Below, piece by piece: positions 1 to 11,036 of a stretch of DNA of 64,000 nucleotides. How positions within the stretch are numbered: position 1 is the stretch's first letter; every line of letters starts with the position of its first letter. Below the pieces are notes generated by a model. The model did not search any database. It saw only the letters and a program-made list of their open reading frames with translations, and was not told the origin of the DNA. The stretch comes from Brevibacillus thermoruber 423 (GTDB lineage: Bacteria > Bacillota > Bacilli > Brevibacillales > Brevibacillaceae): positions 502,258-566,257 of the forward strand of contig NZ_KE695651.1 in NCBI RefSeq assembly GCF_000454065.1, written 5' to 3'. Position numbers and translations under genes: made by a program.

Positions 1-903
1 CGGACGATGCTGAACAACTTCTGGATTCCGGAAGAGGTGCCGCTGGCCAACGACGCCAAGCAGTTTGAATCGCTGTCCCCGGCGGAGCGGCGCGCCTTTG
101 ACAAGACCATCTCGTTTCTCAACTTCCTGGATTCGCTGCAGTCGGTCAACCTGCCGAACATCTCCGACTACATCACGGCGCCGGAGGTCTGCTCGCTTCT
201 GAACATCCAGACCTTCCAGGAGGAGATTCACGCCCAGTCCTACAGCTACATCCTGGATTCCGTCTGCTCGCCGCAGACGCGGGAGAACATCTACGACGAG
301 TGGCGCAACGACGAGCGGCTGTTGGAGCGGAACAAGTTCATCGCCGACTTGTACCAGCAGTTCGTGGACAACCCCAACGACGTCAACTTCGTCAAGACGG
401 TCATCGCCAATTACCTGCTGGAGTCGCTGTACTTCTACTCCGGTTTTTCCTTCTTTTATACATTGGCGCGTCAGGGAAAAATGACGGGAACGGCGACGAT
501 GATCAAGTACATCCAGCGCGACGAGCTGACGCATGTGGTGCTGTTCCAGAACATGTTCCGCGAGCTGCGAACGGAAAACCCGGACGTCTTTACGCCCGAG
601 CTGATCGAGGAACTGCGCGGCATGTTCCACACGGCGGCCACGCACGAAATCCGCTGGGGTCAATACGTGACCAACAACGAAATCCTCGGGATCAACAACG
701 ACATCCTGGAGCGGTACATCAAATACCTGGCCAACCAGCGGCTGAAGGCGCTCGACCTGGAGATCCTCTATCCCGCGCATACCGAACACCCGATGAAGTG
801 GGTGGACAGCTTTGCCAACCTGAACCAGACCAAGACCGATTTCTTTGAGCAAAAGGTGACCAACTACACCAAATCGAGCGGCTTGAATTTCGGCGATCTG
901 TAA
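1..903 (+). CDS. nrdB: Ribonucleotide reductase beta subunit (class I), 5'-truncated
   Basis: Small, radical-bearing subunit of class I ribonucleotide reductase, which makes deoxyribonucleotides together with the alpha subunit. The frame is open from base 1. An ATG at 7 exists, but the protein lacks the usual N-terminal 30-40 residues, so the true start probably lies upstream of the window. Counting from that ATG, the metal and radical residues are visible: Asp42 in FLDSLQ, Glu72 and His75 in QEEIHAQSY, the radical Tyr79, a Glu in LESLYFYSGF, and the final pair in RDELTHV. The all-helical ferritin-like fold fits. The alpha subunit gene is presumably just upstream. A dUTPase follows 39 bp downstream, so this looks like a dNTP-supply operon. 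Family call is firm; NrdB versus NrdF naming is not. Confidence 0.93.
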   Translation, partial: RTMLNNFWIPEEVPLANDAKQFESLSPAERRAFDKTISFLNFLDSLQSVNLPNISDYITAPEVCSLLNIQTFQEEIHAQSYSYILDSVCSPQTRENIYDEWRNDERLLERNKFIADLYQQFVDNPNDVNFVKTVIANYLLESLYFYSGFSFFYTLARQGKMTGTATMIKYIQRDELTHVVLFQNMFRELRTENPDVFTPELIEELRGMFHTAATHEIRWGQYVTNNEILGINNDILERYIKYLANQRLKALDLEILYPAHTEHPMKWVDSFANLNQTKTDFFEQKVTNYTKSSGLNFGDL

Positions 904-942
904 GGAAAAAAACGCGTACACATCAGCAAGGAGAGACCTGAC

Positions 943-1482
943 ATGAGCACAATCGCAATCAACCAACGGCTTGTTGCCCCGGTGAAAATCAAACGGCTGC
1001 ACGAAGACGCCGTCATTCCCCGGTACGCGCGGGCGTTTGACGCCGGCTTCGACCTGGTGGCGGTGGAGGACGTCTTGATCCCGCCCGGGGAGACGGCGAA
1101 GATTCCCACCGGGCTTGCCTTCGCCCTGCCGGACGGCTATGAGCTGCAGGTGCGGCCGCGTTCCGGCATCAGCGCCAAGACGAAACTGCGCATCAGCAAC
1201 GCGCCTGGTACCGTAGACGCCGGCTACCGGGGGGAAGTGTGCGTGCTGATGGACAACATCCGCACGCCGTCCGGCGAAGTGGGTCATACCTGCCTGGACG
1301 TCAGCGAAAAACCGGCGACGGTCGACCGGGAAGTGGACCGCCACACCTACCTGATCCGCAAAGGCGACCGCATCGCCCAGGGCGTGCTGGCCCTCGTCCC
1401 GCTGGCACAGTTTGAAGTCGTGGACGAGCTTGACGAGACGGAGCGCGGCGCTGGCGGGTTTGGCAGCAGCGGCGTCCAGTAA
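943..1482 (+). CDS. dut: dUTP diphosphatase (dUTPase), trimeric type
   Basis: Hydrolyses dUTP to dUMP, keeping uracil out of DNA and supplying the thymidylate precursor. All five trimeric-dUTPase motifs are present in order: AFDAGFDL, RPRSGIS, GTVDAGYRGEV, KGDRIAQGVL and the C-terminal RGAGGFGSSG that closes the active site. At 179 aa it is longer than the usual 140-150. The extra length, about 25 residues, sits between motifs 3 and 4. A good Shine-Dalgarno (AAGGAGAG) precedes the ATG. Spacing to the upstream reductase gene suggests co-transcription, and a strong bidirectional terminator follows. Confidence 0.93.
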   Translation: MSTIAINQRLVAPVKIKRLHEDAVIPRYARAFDAGFDLVAVEDVLIPPGETAKIPTGLAFALPDGYELQVRPRSGISAKTKLRISNAPGTVDAGYRGEVCVLMDNIRTPSGEVGHTCLDVSEKPATVDREVDRHTYLIRKGDRIAQGVLALVPLAQFEVVDELDETERGAGGFGSSGVQ

Positions 1483-1508
1483 GGCAGCCGGACCGGCTCC
1501 GAAACAGA

Positions 1509-1556
1509 AAACCCCTGTCCTCCTTTTACCATGAAAGGGGGCAGGGGTTTGGTCTT
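1509..1556. terminator. Bidirectional intrinsic terminator between dut and the DUF3846-like gene
   Basis: A 9-bp outer stem (AAACCCCTG with CAGGGGTTT) continues into a further C/G-rich stem around a short loop. It is followed by T-rich sequence on the + side and by TTTCTGTTT on the - side. It sits exactly between two convergent genes. Confidence 0.85.
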
Positions 1557-1585
1557 TTGTTTGGCTGCGGAATTCGAATTCAGCT

Positions 1586-1882
1586 CTAGCCAGCCAGATA
1601 GCGGCGGACCGTCTCGATGTCCTCCTCAGTGAGCGACGTGCCGTCTTCCTTGACAAAGACGCATGGCCCGTAGACCCAATCGAGGTAGCCGTCGGTGGTC
1701 ACGGGAAAGTTGTTGGCCTCGACGCCGCGGGCCTCTTCGTTGACGATCAGCGAGAAGCCGGGGAGGCGGTCGTCGCGCACCACGTCGTAGTCGCCGCCGA
1801 CCAGTTCGCTCAGCTCGTCCGCACCGGCAATGGCGACGGGCTCCGCTTCCTCGTGGGGACGTTTGATCAGAACGGTAATCAC
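1586..1882 (-). CDS. Small DUF3846-like protein
   Basis: A 98-aa acidic protein starting at a GTG, preceded on its own strand by AAGGAGAAGGAG. Its pattern resembles DUF3846: an N-terminal strand, a central ELVGGDYDVV segment, then FSLIVNEEARG, and a C-terminal GPCVFVKEDG block followed by the helix SLTEEDIETVRRYL. That family is common on plasmids and phages but has no defined function. It stands alone between convergent and divergent neighbours, with no other phage-like genes nearby. The family match is from memory of the pattern, so treat it as tentative. That it is a real gene is well supported by RBS, codon use and the terminator facing it. Confidence 0.7.
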   Translation of the reverse strand: MITVLIKRPHEEAEPVAIAGADELSELVGGDYDVVRDDRLPGFSLIVNEEARGVEANNFPVTTDGYLDWVYGPCVFVKEDGTSLTEEDIETVRRYLAG

Positions 1883-2023
1883 GGGGTATCACTCCTTCTC
1901 CTTTATCATAATCGAAAAGAAGGACGGACGCGGGATGTCGGAATCATCCGTTCATTCTGACAACAGCCGGAGGACTCTTCCCCGTGGTACAATGAGCAGA
2001 AAATGGAAGGGGAGGTCGTCTCC

Positions 2024-2668
2024 GTGGAAGTGATATCCGTCAATGCGGGCAAACCGCAGACCGTGACATATCAGGGCAGGGAGCTGAGCACCGGGATATA
2101 CAAACAGCCGGTCACAGGTCCCGTCTATCTGGACTGGGCGCAGTTGGAGGGGGACGGACAGGCCGACCTGCGCTACCACGGCGGTCCCGACAAGGCCCTC
2201 TGCGTCTACAGCGCCGATCATTATCCGTATTGGGAAAACGTGCTGAAACGGCCGTTGGCTCCCGCCGCATTCGGGGAAAACATCACGGTTCGCGGGCTCA
2301 CTGAAGAAGAGGTGTGCATCGGGGACATCTTTCAGTTGGGAGAGGCGGTGGTGCAGGTGAACCAGCCGCGCCAGCCCTGTTTCAAACTGAACGTCAGGTA
2401 CGGTCGTGTCGATCTGGTGGTTCTTGTACAGCAGACCGGCTTCAGCGGCTTTTACTTCCGCGTGCTGCAGCCGGGCCTGATCGGGACAGACATGCCGTTT
2501 CGCCTGCTGGAGCGGCAGCAGCACGAGGTAAGCGTCGCCTTTGTCAACCGGATCAAGTATCACGACACGGACAACCGCGCCGACATTGAGCGGATACTGG
2601 CGGTGAAGGAACTGGCTGACAGTTGGCGAGCGTCATTCGAATCGAGACTGCAGGCAGGGAAAGCGTAA
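2024..2668 (+). CDS. MOSC domain-containing protein
   Basis: Member of the MOSC family (molybdenum-cofactor sulfurase C-terminal-like), small stand-alone beta-barrel proteins of the YiiM/YflK type linked to molybdenum-cofactor-dependent reduction of N-hydroxylated compounds. Visible signatures are the early DLRYHGGPDKA block, AFGENITVRGL, and the conserved cysteine in QPRQPCFKL that would carry the transferable sulfur or bind the cofactor. I prefer the GTG at 2024 as start because AAGGGGAGG lies 7 nt before it. An in-frame ATG at 2003 would place that SD inside the gene. It is apparently monocistronic, with two terminators downstream. Confidence 0.85.
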   Translation: MEVISVNAGKPQTVTYQGRELSTGIYKQPVTGPVYLDWAQLEGDGQADLRYHGGPDKALCVYSADHYPYWENVLKRPLAPAAFGENITVRGLTEEEVCIGDIFQLGEAVVQVNQPRQPCFKLNVRYGRVDLVVLVQQTGFSGFYFRVLQPGLIGTDMPFRLLERQQHEVSVAFVNRIKYHDTDNRADIERILAVKELADSWRASFESRLQAGKA

Positions 2669-2704
2669 ACGGACAGGCCGCTTCGGCTGTCCGTCTTTTT
2701 TTTG
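2669..2704 (+). terminator. Intrinsic terminator after MOSC gene
   Basis: ACGGACA-G-GCC pairs with GGC-TGTCCGT around a short GCTTC-type loop, with a run of about nine T residues. It begins directly after the MOSC stop codon. Confidence 0.85.
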
Positions 2705-2744
2705 CCGATCGCCGGCTGCCTTGCCGGATCGCGCGGAATCGATG

Positions 2745-2774
2745 CGGCGCCCAAGCCAAGGGCGCCGTTTTTTT
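2745..2774 (+). terminator. Second, tandem intrinsic terminator
   Basis: Perfect 8-bp stem CGGCGCCC/GGGCGCCG with a 7-nt loop and seven T residues. It lies 40 bp beyond the first hairpin, so the sulfate operon is doubly insulated from the MOSC gene. Confidence 0.8.
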
Positions 2775-2861
2775 GCGTGCCGAGACGAACGCTGCCCATG
2801 CCGGCCGCATAGGGTAGATTGACGTTACCGGGCGCCAGCCTGGGTAATGGGGAAAAAAGTG

Positions 2862-2891
2862 TTGACAGGGAGAAAATAGGGGAAATACAAT
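2862..2891 (+). promoter_or_regulatory. Sigma-A promoter of the sulfate uptake operon
   Basis: TTGACA at 2862-2867, an 18-bp spacer, and TACAAT at 2886-2891. The stretch just downstream (about 2890-2920) is unusually AT-rich for this genome. It is a plausible operator region for a sulfur-responsive repressor such as CymR, but I could not match a defined box. No S-box (SAM riboswitch) features are seen. Confidence 0.8.
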
Positions 2892-2941
2892 ACATATAAT
2901 TCCGATTACATTACTATGACTTTTCTGGGGGAGAAACTGGC

Positions 2942-4036
2942 ATGGAACGTACGAAACATGTTCGTCAACCGTTTTACACCAAACTGCTGCCGATCGTCCT
3001 GGCGTTCAGTCTGGCCGGCTGCGCCGGATCGCCGGGCGGACAACAGACGCAGTCGGGCGGAGAGCAGGCCAAACCGGGCGGTGAGCAGGCTGCCGCAGCA
3101 GGTTCGAGTGTCGAGCTTCTCAACGTCTCCTACGACCCGACCCGTGAATTGTATCAGGACGTCAACGAGCACTTTGCCCAGTACTGGAAAACGAAAACGG
3201 GGCAGACCGTCACCATCAAGCAGTCCCACGGGGGATCGGGGAAGCAGTCCCGCTCCGTCATCGACGGACTGGAGGCGGACGTCGTGACGCTGGCCCTGGC
3301 CTATGACATCGACGCCATCGCCCAATACGGCCTGCTGCCCGCCGACTGGCAGAAGCGCCTGCCGGACAACAGCTCGCCGTACACGTCCACGATCGTCTTC
3401 CTGGTGCGCAAAGGAAACCCGAAACAAATCAAGGATTGGGACGATCTGGTGAAGCCGGGCATCTCCGTTATCACCCCCAATCCCAAAACATCGGGCGGCG
3501 CCCGTTGGAATTACCTCGCCGCCTGGGGATACGCGCTGAAGAAACACAACGGCGACGAGAAGAAAGCCCAGGAATTTGTCACCGCCCTGCTGAAAAACGT
3601 GCCGGTGCTCGACTCCGGCGCCCGCGGCGCCACCACCACCTTCGTGGAACGGGGCATCGGCGACGTGCTGCTTGCCTGGGAAAACGAAGCCTATCTGGCG
3701 ATCAACGAGCTGGGCAAGGACAAATTTGAAATCGTCAACCCGTCCGTCAGCATTCTGGCGGAGCCGCCTGTCGCGGTCGTAGACAAAAACGTCGACAAGC
3801 ACAACACGCGGCCGGTTGCCGAAGCGTATCTCCAGTTCCTGTACAGCAAAGAGGGGCAGGAGCTGGCCGCCAAACATTACTACCGTCCCCGTTCCGAAGA
3901 AGTGAGAAAGGCGCATCAAGCGGAGTTTCCCGACATCGAGCTGTTCACCATCGACGAGGTGTTCGGCGGCTGGGAGAAAGCCCAGAAGATCCATTTCGCG
4001 GACGGAGGCGTGTTTGACCAGATTTACCAACCTTGA
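2942..4036 (+). CDS. sbp: Sulfate/thiosulfate ABC transporter, substrate-binding lipoprotein
   Basis: Extracytoplasmic receptor that captures sulfate for the CysTWA importer. A signal peptide ends in the lipobox LAGC, making Cys27 the lipidated residue. A Gly/Gln-rich linker follows, as is usual for tethered receptors. The mature part carries the family blocks [24 protein letters not shown] and [16 protein letters not shown], which line the oxyanion site in sulfate-binding proteins. Length (364 aa) fits. The ATG follows GGGGGAG. It is the first gene of a four-gene operon with cysT, cysW and cysA. Confidence 0.93.
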   Translation: MERTKHVRQPFYTKLLPIVLAFSLAGCAGSPGGQQTQSGGEQAKPGGEQAAAAGSSVELLNVSYDPTRELYQDVNEHFAQYWKTKTGQTVTIKQSHGGSGKQSRSVIDGLEADVVTLALAYDIDAIAQYGLLPADWQKRLPDNSSPYTSTIVFLVRKGNPKQIKDWDDLVKPGISVITPNPKTSGGARWNYLAAWGYALKKHNGDEKKAQEFVTALLKNVPVLDSGARGATTTFVERGIGDVLLAWENEAYLAINELGKDKFEIVNPSVSILAEPPVAVVDKNVDKHNTRPVAEAYLQFLYSKEGQELAAKHYYRPRSEEVRKAHQAEFPDIELFTIDEVFGGWEKAQKIHFADGGVFDQIYQP

Positions 4037-4059
4037 TTTTGCGGTAGGGAGTGCCATCC

Positions 4060-4905
4060 ATGAACAAACGTAAGCGAGCCAAATGGATACTGCCCGGATT
4101 TGGCCTGACCATGGGCTATACCGTGATTTACCTCAGCCTGCTGGTGCTGATCCCGCTCTCCGTCCTGTTCCTGAAGACCTCCAGCATGACGTGGGAACAG
4201 TTTATCGACACGGTGCTGAATCGGCGGGTGATTGCGTCGTTTCAGGTCAGTTTCCTGACCTCCTTTTTCGCGGCGTGCCTGAATGCGGTGTTTGGCGTGC
4301 TCGTGGCCTGGGTGCTGGCGCGGTACCAGTTCCCGGGGAAGCGGGTGATTGACGGGATCGTCGACCTGCCGTTCGCCCTGCCCACCGCCGTGGCGGGGAT
4401 CGCGCTGGCTTCCATTTATGCGGAAAACGGCTGGATCGGCCAGTGGTTTGCCGTCTGGGGGATCAAAATCGCCTATACGCCGCTGGGCATTTTCGTGGCG
4501 CTGACGTTTATCGGACTGCCGTTCGTCGTCCGAACCGTCCAGCCGGTCCTGCAGGACTGGGACAGACAAGTGGAAGAAGCGGCGGCGACGCTGGGAGCGA
4601 CGCGGTGGCAGACGTTCACCCGCGTGATCTTGCCTCATCTGCTTCCGGCGGTGGTCACGGGATTCGCTCTGGCGTTTGCGCGAGCCCTGGGCGAATACGG
4701 CTCTGTCGTGTTCATTTCCGGAAACATGCCGCTGAAGACCGAGATCGTACCGCTTTTGATCATGACCAAGCTGGAGCAGTTCGACTACACGGGGGCAACG
4801 GCCATCGCCTCCGTCATGCTGGTCGCCTCCTTTGTGATGCTTTTGGTCATCAATTACCTGCAGTGGAAGACGAATAAATTGAACGCCGCCCGATCGGAGG
4901 GATAA
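4060..4905 (+). CDS. cysT: Sulfate ABC transporter permease CysT
   Basis: One of two membrane subunits forming the sulfate channel. About six hydrophobic helices are visible. The cytoplasmic EAA loop that docks on the ATPase reads [15 protein letters not shown] followed by VILPHLLPA. The segment [15 protein letters not shown] is typical of CysT. I take ATG 4060 as the start because GTAGGGAG lies about 8 nt before it. A GTG at 4051 would overlap that SD. The gene lies between sbp and cysW, and cysW follows within 4 bp. Confidence 0.93.
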   Translation: MNKRKRAKWILPGFGLTMGYTVIYLSLLVLIPLSVLFLKTSSMTWEQFIDTVLNRRVIASFQVSFLTSFFAACLNAVFGVLVAWVLARYQFPGKRVIDGIVDLPFALPTAVAGIALASIYAENGWIGQWFAVWGIKIAYTPLGIFVALTFIGLPFVVRTVQPVLQDWDRQVEEAAATLGATRWQTFTRVILPHLLPAVVTGFALAFARALGEYGSVVFISGNMPLKTEIVPLLIMTKLEQFDYTGATAIASVMLVASFVMLLVINYLQWKTNKLNAARSEG

Positions 4906-4908
4906 CCT

Positions 4909-5769
4909 GTGACCAATCAGACGGAACCTGTTGTTGTGCGCTGGCTGTTGATCGGCTTGGCCCTCGTCTTTTTGGGATTGTTCCTGATTGTTCCCTTGAT
5001 CGCGGTCTTTTCCCAAGCATTCCGTCAGGGGGTGGACGTGTTTCTTCAAGCGGTGAGCGATCCGAATACGCTCGCCGCCGTCAAGCTCACCCTGCTGACG
5101 GCGGCGATCAGCGTCCCGCTCAACGTCGTGTTCGGGCTGGCAGCCGCGTGGGCCATCGCCAAGTTTTCCTTTCGCGGAAAAAACGTGCTGCTGACGCTGA
5201 TCGACCTGCCGTTTGCCGTCTCGCCGGTCATTTCCGGACTGATTTTCGTGCTGCTGTTCGGCAGTCAGGGGCTGTTCGGCCCCTGGCTGGAGGCGCACAA
5301 TCTGAAAATCATCTTCGCCGTGCCGGGCATTGTGCTGGCGACCACGTTTGTCACCTTTCCGTTCGTCGCCCGTGAGCTGATTCCGGTCATGGAGGCGCAG
5401 GGGAAGGACGAGGAGGAGGCCGCGCTGTCGCTGGGGGCAAACGGCTGGCAGACGTTTTTCCGCATCACGCTGCCCAACGTCAAGTGGGGCCTGCTCTACG
5501 GGGTGATCCTCTGCAACGCCCGGGCGATGGGGGAGTTTGGCGCGGTGTCCGTCGTCTCCGGCCACATACGCGGCCAGACCAACACCCTGCCTCTGCACGT
5601 GGAGATTCTGTACAACGAGTACAACTTTGTCGCCGCGTTTGCCGTGGCCACGCTGCTGGCCGCCCTGGCGCTGGTGACGCTGGTGGTCAAAAGCGTCATC
5701 GAATGGAAGACGGAGCGGCACGAGCAGGCGGGGGAACCTCAGTTTCATGCGATGGGAGAGGCTAGCTGA
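4909..5769 (+). CDS. cysW: Sulfate ABC transporter permease CysW
   Basis: Partner permease of CysT. GTG start with GGAGG about 9 nt upstream. Six transmembrane stretches are visible, and the EAA loop reads [17 protein letters not shown] followed by ITLPNVKWG. The motif [17 protein letters not shown] is characteristic of CysW. Its stop codon overlaps the next start in TGATG, indicating translational coupling with cysA. Confidence 0.93.
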   Translation: MTNQTEPVVVRWLLIGLALVFLGLFLIVPLIAVFSQAFRQGVDVFLQAVSDPNTLAAVKLTLLTAAISVPLNVVFGLAAAWAIAKFSFRGKNVLLTLIDLPFAVSPVISGLIFVLLFGSQGLFGPWLEAHNLKIIFAVPGIVLATTFVTFPFVARELIPVMEAQGKDEEEAALSLGANGWQTFFRITLPNVKWGLLYGVILCNARAMGEFGAVSVVSGHIRGQTNTLPLHVEILYNEYNFVAAFAVATLLAALALVTLVVKSVIEWKTERHEQAGEPQFHAMGEAS

Positions 5770-6893
5770 TGAGCATACAAGTGGTCAACATCACCAAATC
5801 GTACGGGTCGTTTACGGCCGTCAACGACGTCAGCCTGGAGATTCCCGAGGGAAAGCTGGTCGCCCTGCTGGGGCCGTCCGGCTCGGGCAAGACGACGCTG
5901 CTCAGGCTGATCGCCGGCCTGGAGTCGCCGGACCGGGGGCAGATCTACTTCAACGGGGAAGACAACACGCATCGCGACGTGAGAGAGCGGCGTGTCGGGT
6001 TTGTCTTCCAGCATTACGCGCTGTTTCGGCACATGACCATTTTTGACAACGTCGCGTTCGGGCTGACCGTCCGCCCGCGCAAGGTGCGGCCGACGAAAGA
6101 AGAGATACGCGAACGGGTTCACGACCTGTTAAAACTGGTTCAGCTTGACGGATTGGCCCACCGCTATCCGTCCCAGCTTTCCGGCGGGCAGCGGCAGCGG
6201 GTCGCGCTGGCCCGGGCGTTGGCCGTCGAGCCGAAGTTTCTCCTGCTGGACGAACCGTTTGGGGCGCTGGACGCCAAAGTGCGGCAGGAACTGCGCCGCT
6301 GGCTTCGCCGCCTGCACGAAAAACTGAAGCTGACGATTGTGTTTGTCACCCACGATCAGGAAGAGGCGCTGGAGCTGGCCGACAGCGTGGTGGTGATGAA
6401 CGAAGGGCGGGTGGAGCAGACCGGATCGCCGCAGGAGGTGTACCACCGGCCGGCCAATCCGTTCGTCTACGGTTTCCTGGGCAGGGTCAACCTGTTTCAG
6501 GGGCGCATCCGCGGCGGCAAAGTGACCCTGGGGGATGCGGAGTTTGCGGCGGAGTGGGCGGATCAGACGGAGGAACTGCCAGCCGTCGGCTACGTCCGTC
6601 CGCACGATGTGGAGCTCAGCCGGACGCCGCAGCACGCGCAGAGCCTGGCGGCCGAGGTGCGGCACATCTACGCGCTGGGGTCGCTCATGCGGCTGGAGCT
6701 GAAACGGCTGGATACCCAGGAGACGCTGGAAGCGGAAGTGAGCCTGCAGCATTTTGCCGAGCTGAACGTCCAGACGGGTGACACCCTGTACGCCACGCTG
6801 CGCAACGTGTACGTATACGTGGAGCCGGAGAACCGGTTTGTCCAGGCGGCATTGCCGGCTGCCTCCGCTCTGGCTCTCCGGGCAAACGGATAG
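5769..6893 (+). CDS. cysA: Sulfate ABC transporter ATPase CysA
   Basis: ATP-hydrolysing subunit of the sulfate importer. Walker [10 protein letters not shown] lies near residue 36, the Q-loop in FVFQHYALF, the signature [15 protein letters not shown], Walker [13 protein letters not shown], and the H-loop [10 protein letters not shown]. The C-terminal ~120 residues form the TOBE-like regulatory extension seen in CysA and PotA. Length 374 aa is slightly longer than the usual 350-360. It is last in the operon and followed by a strong terminator. Confidence 0.93.
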   Translation: MSIQVVNITKSYGSFTAVNDVSLEIPEGKLVALLGPSGSGKTTLLRLIAGLESPDRGQIYFNGEDNTHRDVRERRVGFVFQHYALFRHMTIFDNVAFGLTVRPRKVRPTKEEIRERVHDLLKLVQLDGLAHRYPSQLSGGQRQRVALARALAVEPKFLLLDEPFGALDAKVRQELRRWLRRLHEKLKLTIVFVTHDQEEALELADSVVVMNEGRVEQTGSPQEVYHRPANPFVYGFLGRVNLFQGRIRGGKVTLGDAEFAAEWADQTEELPAVGYVRPHDVELSRTPQHAQSLAAEVRHIYALGSLMRLELKRLDTQETLEAEVSLQHFAELNVQTGDTLYATLRNVYVYVEPENRFVQAALPAASALALRANG

Positions 6894-6900
6894 GGAATGA

Positions 6901-8949
<2,049 letters not shown>

Positions 8950-8970
8950 GGCCGGATCGTTTTCCCCGAA

Positions 8971-9007
8971 GGCCCCCGGCTCTTCCCTGTGAGGAGCGGG
9001 GGCTTTT
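8971..9007 (+). terminator. Intrinsic terminator after ykpA
   Basis: GCCCCCG-CTC pairs with GAG-CGGGGGC (with small internal mismatches) followed by four T residues. It separates ykpA from the convergent pucR-type gene. Confidence 0.75.
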
Positions 9008-9035
9008 CGCGTCCGCCGGTCGGCGGAAGGAGGGC

Positions 9036-10658
9036 TCACCCGGCGCTGCGCACGGTCAGCGCGATGCGAAACAGAAGCTGGTCCCGGCCGCACTCCGGCT
9101 GCAGGCCGGTCAGCTCGCGGATCAACTGCAGCCGGTACTTGACGGTGTTTTTGTGCACGAACAGTTTTTCCGCCGCCGCCGCGTGATTGCCGTCGGCCTC
9201 CAAAAACGCGCGCAGGGTGCGAACGAGCTGCCCGTTCCGCTCCCGGTCGTAGCGGCTCAGACTGTCCAGGTATTCATCGGCCAGGCGACTGGCTTCCTGT
9301 TCGGGGCTCGCTGCGAACAGCACCCGTTCCAGACCCAGCCGGGCAAACCATCGCACGACCAACGGCGCCGATTGGCCGCCGGCGGGGGCGGTCGGGACGG
9401 CGTTCAGGGCGGCCCGGCACGCGATCACCGCTTCCCGGTAACTGTGCGGGACGGCCTCCAAGCCGGGATGGAGGCGGCCGATGCCCAAACAGAGCGGGCG
9501 CGTATGACGGCGGGAGATGCGCTTAACGCTCTCCACCGCCTCGGGGGATGGCTCCGCCGCCCCTGCGTCGGCGGGGAACAGGAGCAGGATCCGGTTCTCA
9601 CGGTCCAGGCCGCAGAGGACGGACGGGGAGATGTGTTCCCACTCGCTCCGCAGCGCCTCTAATAGAGCGGCCCGCTCCTTCCAGGTGTGCATGATGTCGG
9701 GAGCGCCGGCGTCGCTCAGCACAGCGGCCGCATAGTGGTCCGCCAGGCTCCAGCCGGCTTCTTCCGCTTTGCGGTAGAGGAGGTCGCGCGAACCGTCACA
9801 GCCGGCGACCAGCAGGTGCAGGAAGTCGTTGCGAAACCGCTGGCAGGCCGCCGCGACCGTCTGATGCCGCTCGATTTCCAGCGAGAGCAGCGCGGCCGTC
9901 TGTTCAATCGCCACCTTTTCCCACGGGTGGAGGTCACGTTCCACCTCCCACAGCAGGATGGCCCCCTGTGTTTCGCCGTGGTGCAGAAGCCAGCGGATCA
10001 GGTGACGATCCCGGTAACGCGTGAGGGGCTCACGGGTGGGCACATTCGGGCCTGTCCGGCCGAGCAGCTTTTCCAGCGGCGGCGCGTGGGTGACGGTGGC
10101 GGGTACGTCCAGCCTTTTGCGAGGGGTGCGCAGGTAGATGCTGACCGGCCGCTCCAGGACGCGATGCAGCAGTTCGGCCAGATTTTCCACGCCGCCGCCG
10201 CTGGTGAGATGGCGGTGAAACCGTTCGTAGATCGCGTGGGTCCGGTCCAGTTCCTGCCGCTGTTTGGCGTTGATGTAGCTGGTGACCGGCACGATCACGT
10301 CCGACCAGCCCTTTTCCATGGGAAACGAAAGCACCGGCATCTGCCTGTCGATGGCACGGGCGATCACCGCTTCCGGGAGCGCGTCGACGTACCGGCCCAG
10401 CTTGATGGCAAACCCGGTCGTTCCCCGTTCCGCCAGGGCGTCGATCAACTGGATCAAGCCGGACGCGGTTTCCCGCCCCTGGGCGACAAACGGAAAACCG
10501 GTCGTCAGGACAAATTCTCCCGGGCGTAGCCAGCGGTGGCCGTCGGGCGAATCAAACGACGTGACCCCGCGCAGTTCCTTGTCCAGAAACGCTTCCCCGG
10601 CCAGCACAGCAGTGGTGTCCATGCCGGCCACCTCGATCAATTCACGCACAGTAATCAT
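9036..10658 (-). CDS. PucR-family transcriptional regulator
   Basis: DNA-binding regulator of the PucR/CdaR group, which typically controls purine, allantoin or other nitrogen-compound breakdown. The N-terminal ~130 residues form the PucR sensory domain (VRELIEVAG, then LRPGEFVLTTGF). A GGDEF-like CdaR domain sits in the middle. The C-terminal HTH_30 helix-turn-helix reads HAAAAEKLFVHKNTVKYR. I choose the ATG at 10658 because GGGGAGGGG lies 4 nt before it; a start 5 codons upstream would overlap this SD. It is transcribed away from a DUF3311-symporter-hydrolase operon, so it is the likely local regulator of that operon. Confidence 0.9.
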   Translation of the reverse strand: MITVRELIEVAGMDTTAVLAGEAFLDKELRGVTSFDSPDGHRWLRPGEFVLTTGFPFVAQGRETASGLIQLIDALAERGTTGFAIKLGRYVDALPEAVIARAIDRQMPVLSFPMEKGWSDVIVPVTSYINAKQRQELDRTHAIYERFHRHLTSGGGVENLAELLHRVLERPVSIYLRTPRKRLDVPATVTHAPPLEKLLGRTGPNVPTREPLTRYRDRHLIRWLLHHGETQGAILLWEVERDLHPWEKVAIEQTAALLSLEIERHQTVAAACQRFRNDFLHLLVAGCDGSRDLLYRKAEEAGWSLADHYAAAVLSDAGAPDIMHTWKERAALLEALRSEWEHISPSVLCGLDRENRILLLFPADAGAAEPSPEAVESVKRISRRHTRPLCLGIGRLHPGLEAVPHSYREAVIACRAALNAVPTAPAGGQSAPLVVRWFARLGLERVLFAASPEQEASRLADEYLDSLSRYDRERNGQLVRTLRAFLEADGNHAAAAEKLFVHKNTVKYRLQLIRELTGLQPECGRDQLLFRIALTVRSAG

Positions 10659-10835
10659 CTGACCCCTCCCCATACGTGCATGTGTCGTTCATCCGTTGGT
10701 CCCGCGGACAAAAAGCGCCGGTTCTTTCTGGCTGACGGGACAAAGGAAAAGAGTGAATCTTTCGATAATAGTAGCATACAAGTCCGAAAAGCCGGCCGGC
10801 AATGGGACAAACCGCATACCAAAAGGGGGATGAGG

Positions 10836-11036
10836 ATGAAGGTCAAACACGCGCTGGGCGCGCTGCCGTTTATCGGGATGCTGGGCGGGGTGGCGTTTGT
10901 CAACCGGGTGGAGCCGTACGTGTTGGGCATGCCTTTTGTGCTGTTTTGGATTGTCATGTGGGTGGTGCTGACCTCGCTCATCATGTTGGCCGTCAACAAG
11001 CTGGACCAATCCGACGGGAAGGGGGAGAAACTGTGA
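10836..11036 (+). CDS. DUF3311 small membrane protein, symporter partner
   Basis: A 66-aa protein with two transmembrane helices (residues ~5-22 and ~30-53) and a charged C-terminal tail. DUF3311 proteins such as B. subtilis YhjC are encoded directly before a sodium:solute symporter and are thought to be accessory subunits. The start at 10836 is favoured over an ATG at 10830 because the SD AAAAGGGGG needs the extra spacing. The stop overlaps the next GTG start (GTGA), so the two are translationally coupled. Confidence 0.85.
   Translation: MKVKHALGALPFIGMLGGVAFVNRVEPYVLGMPFVLFWIVMWVVLTSLIMLAVNKLDQSDGKGEKL

Noticed and set aside
1957-1993. Sigma-A promoter (CTGACA and TACAAT) before the MOSC gene
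   Set aside because: The spacer would be 25 bp. The TACAAT may still be a -10, but no proper -35 is seen.
2776-2941. SAM riboswitch (S-box) upstream of the sulfate operon
   Set aside because: No S-box core or terminator/antiterminator pair between the promoter and the start codon.
4024-5748. Long - strand open frame (about 570 codons) antisense to cysT/cysW
   Set aside because: His/Gln/Arg-rich low-complexity composition typical of the reverse complement of GC-rich membrane protein genes; no RBS; the + strand genes are unambiguous.
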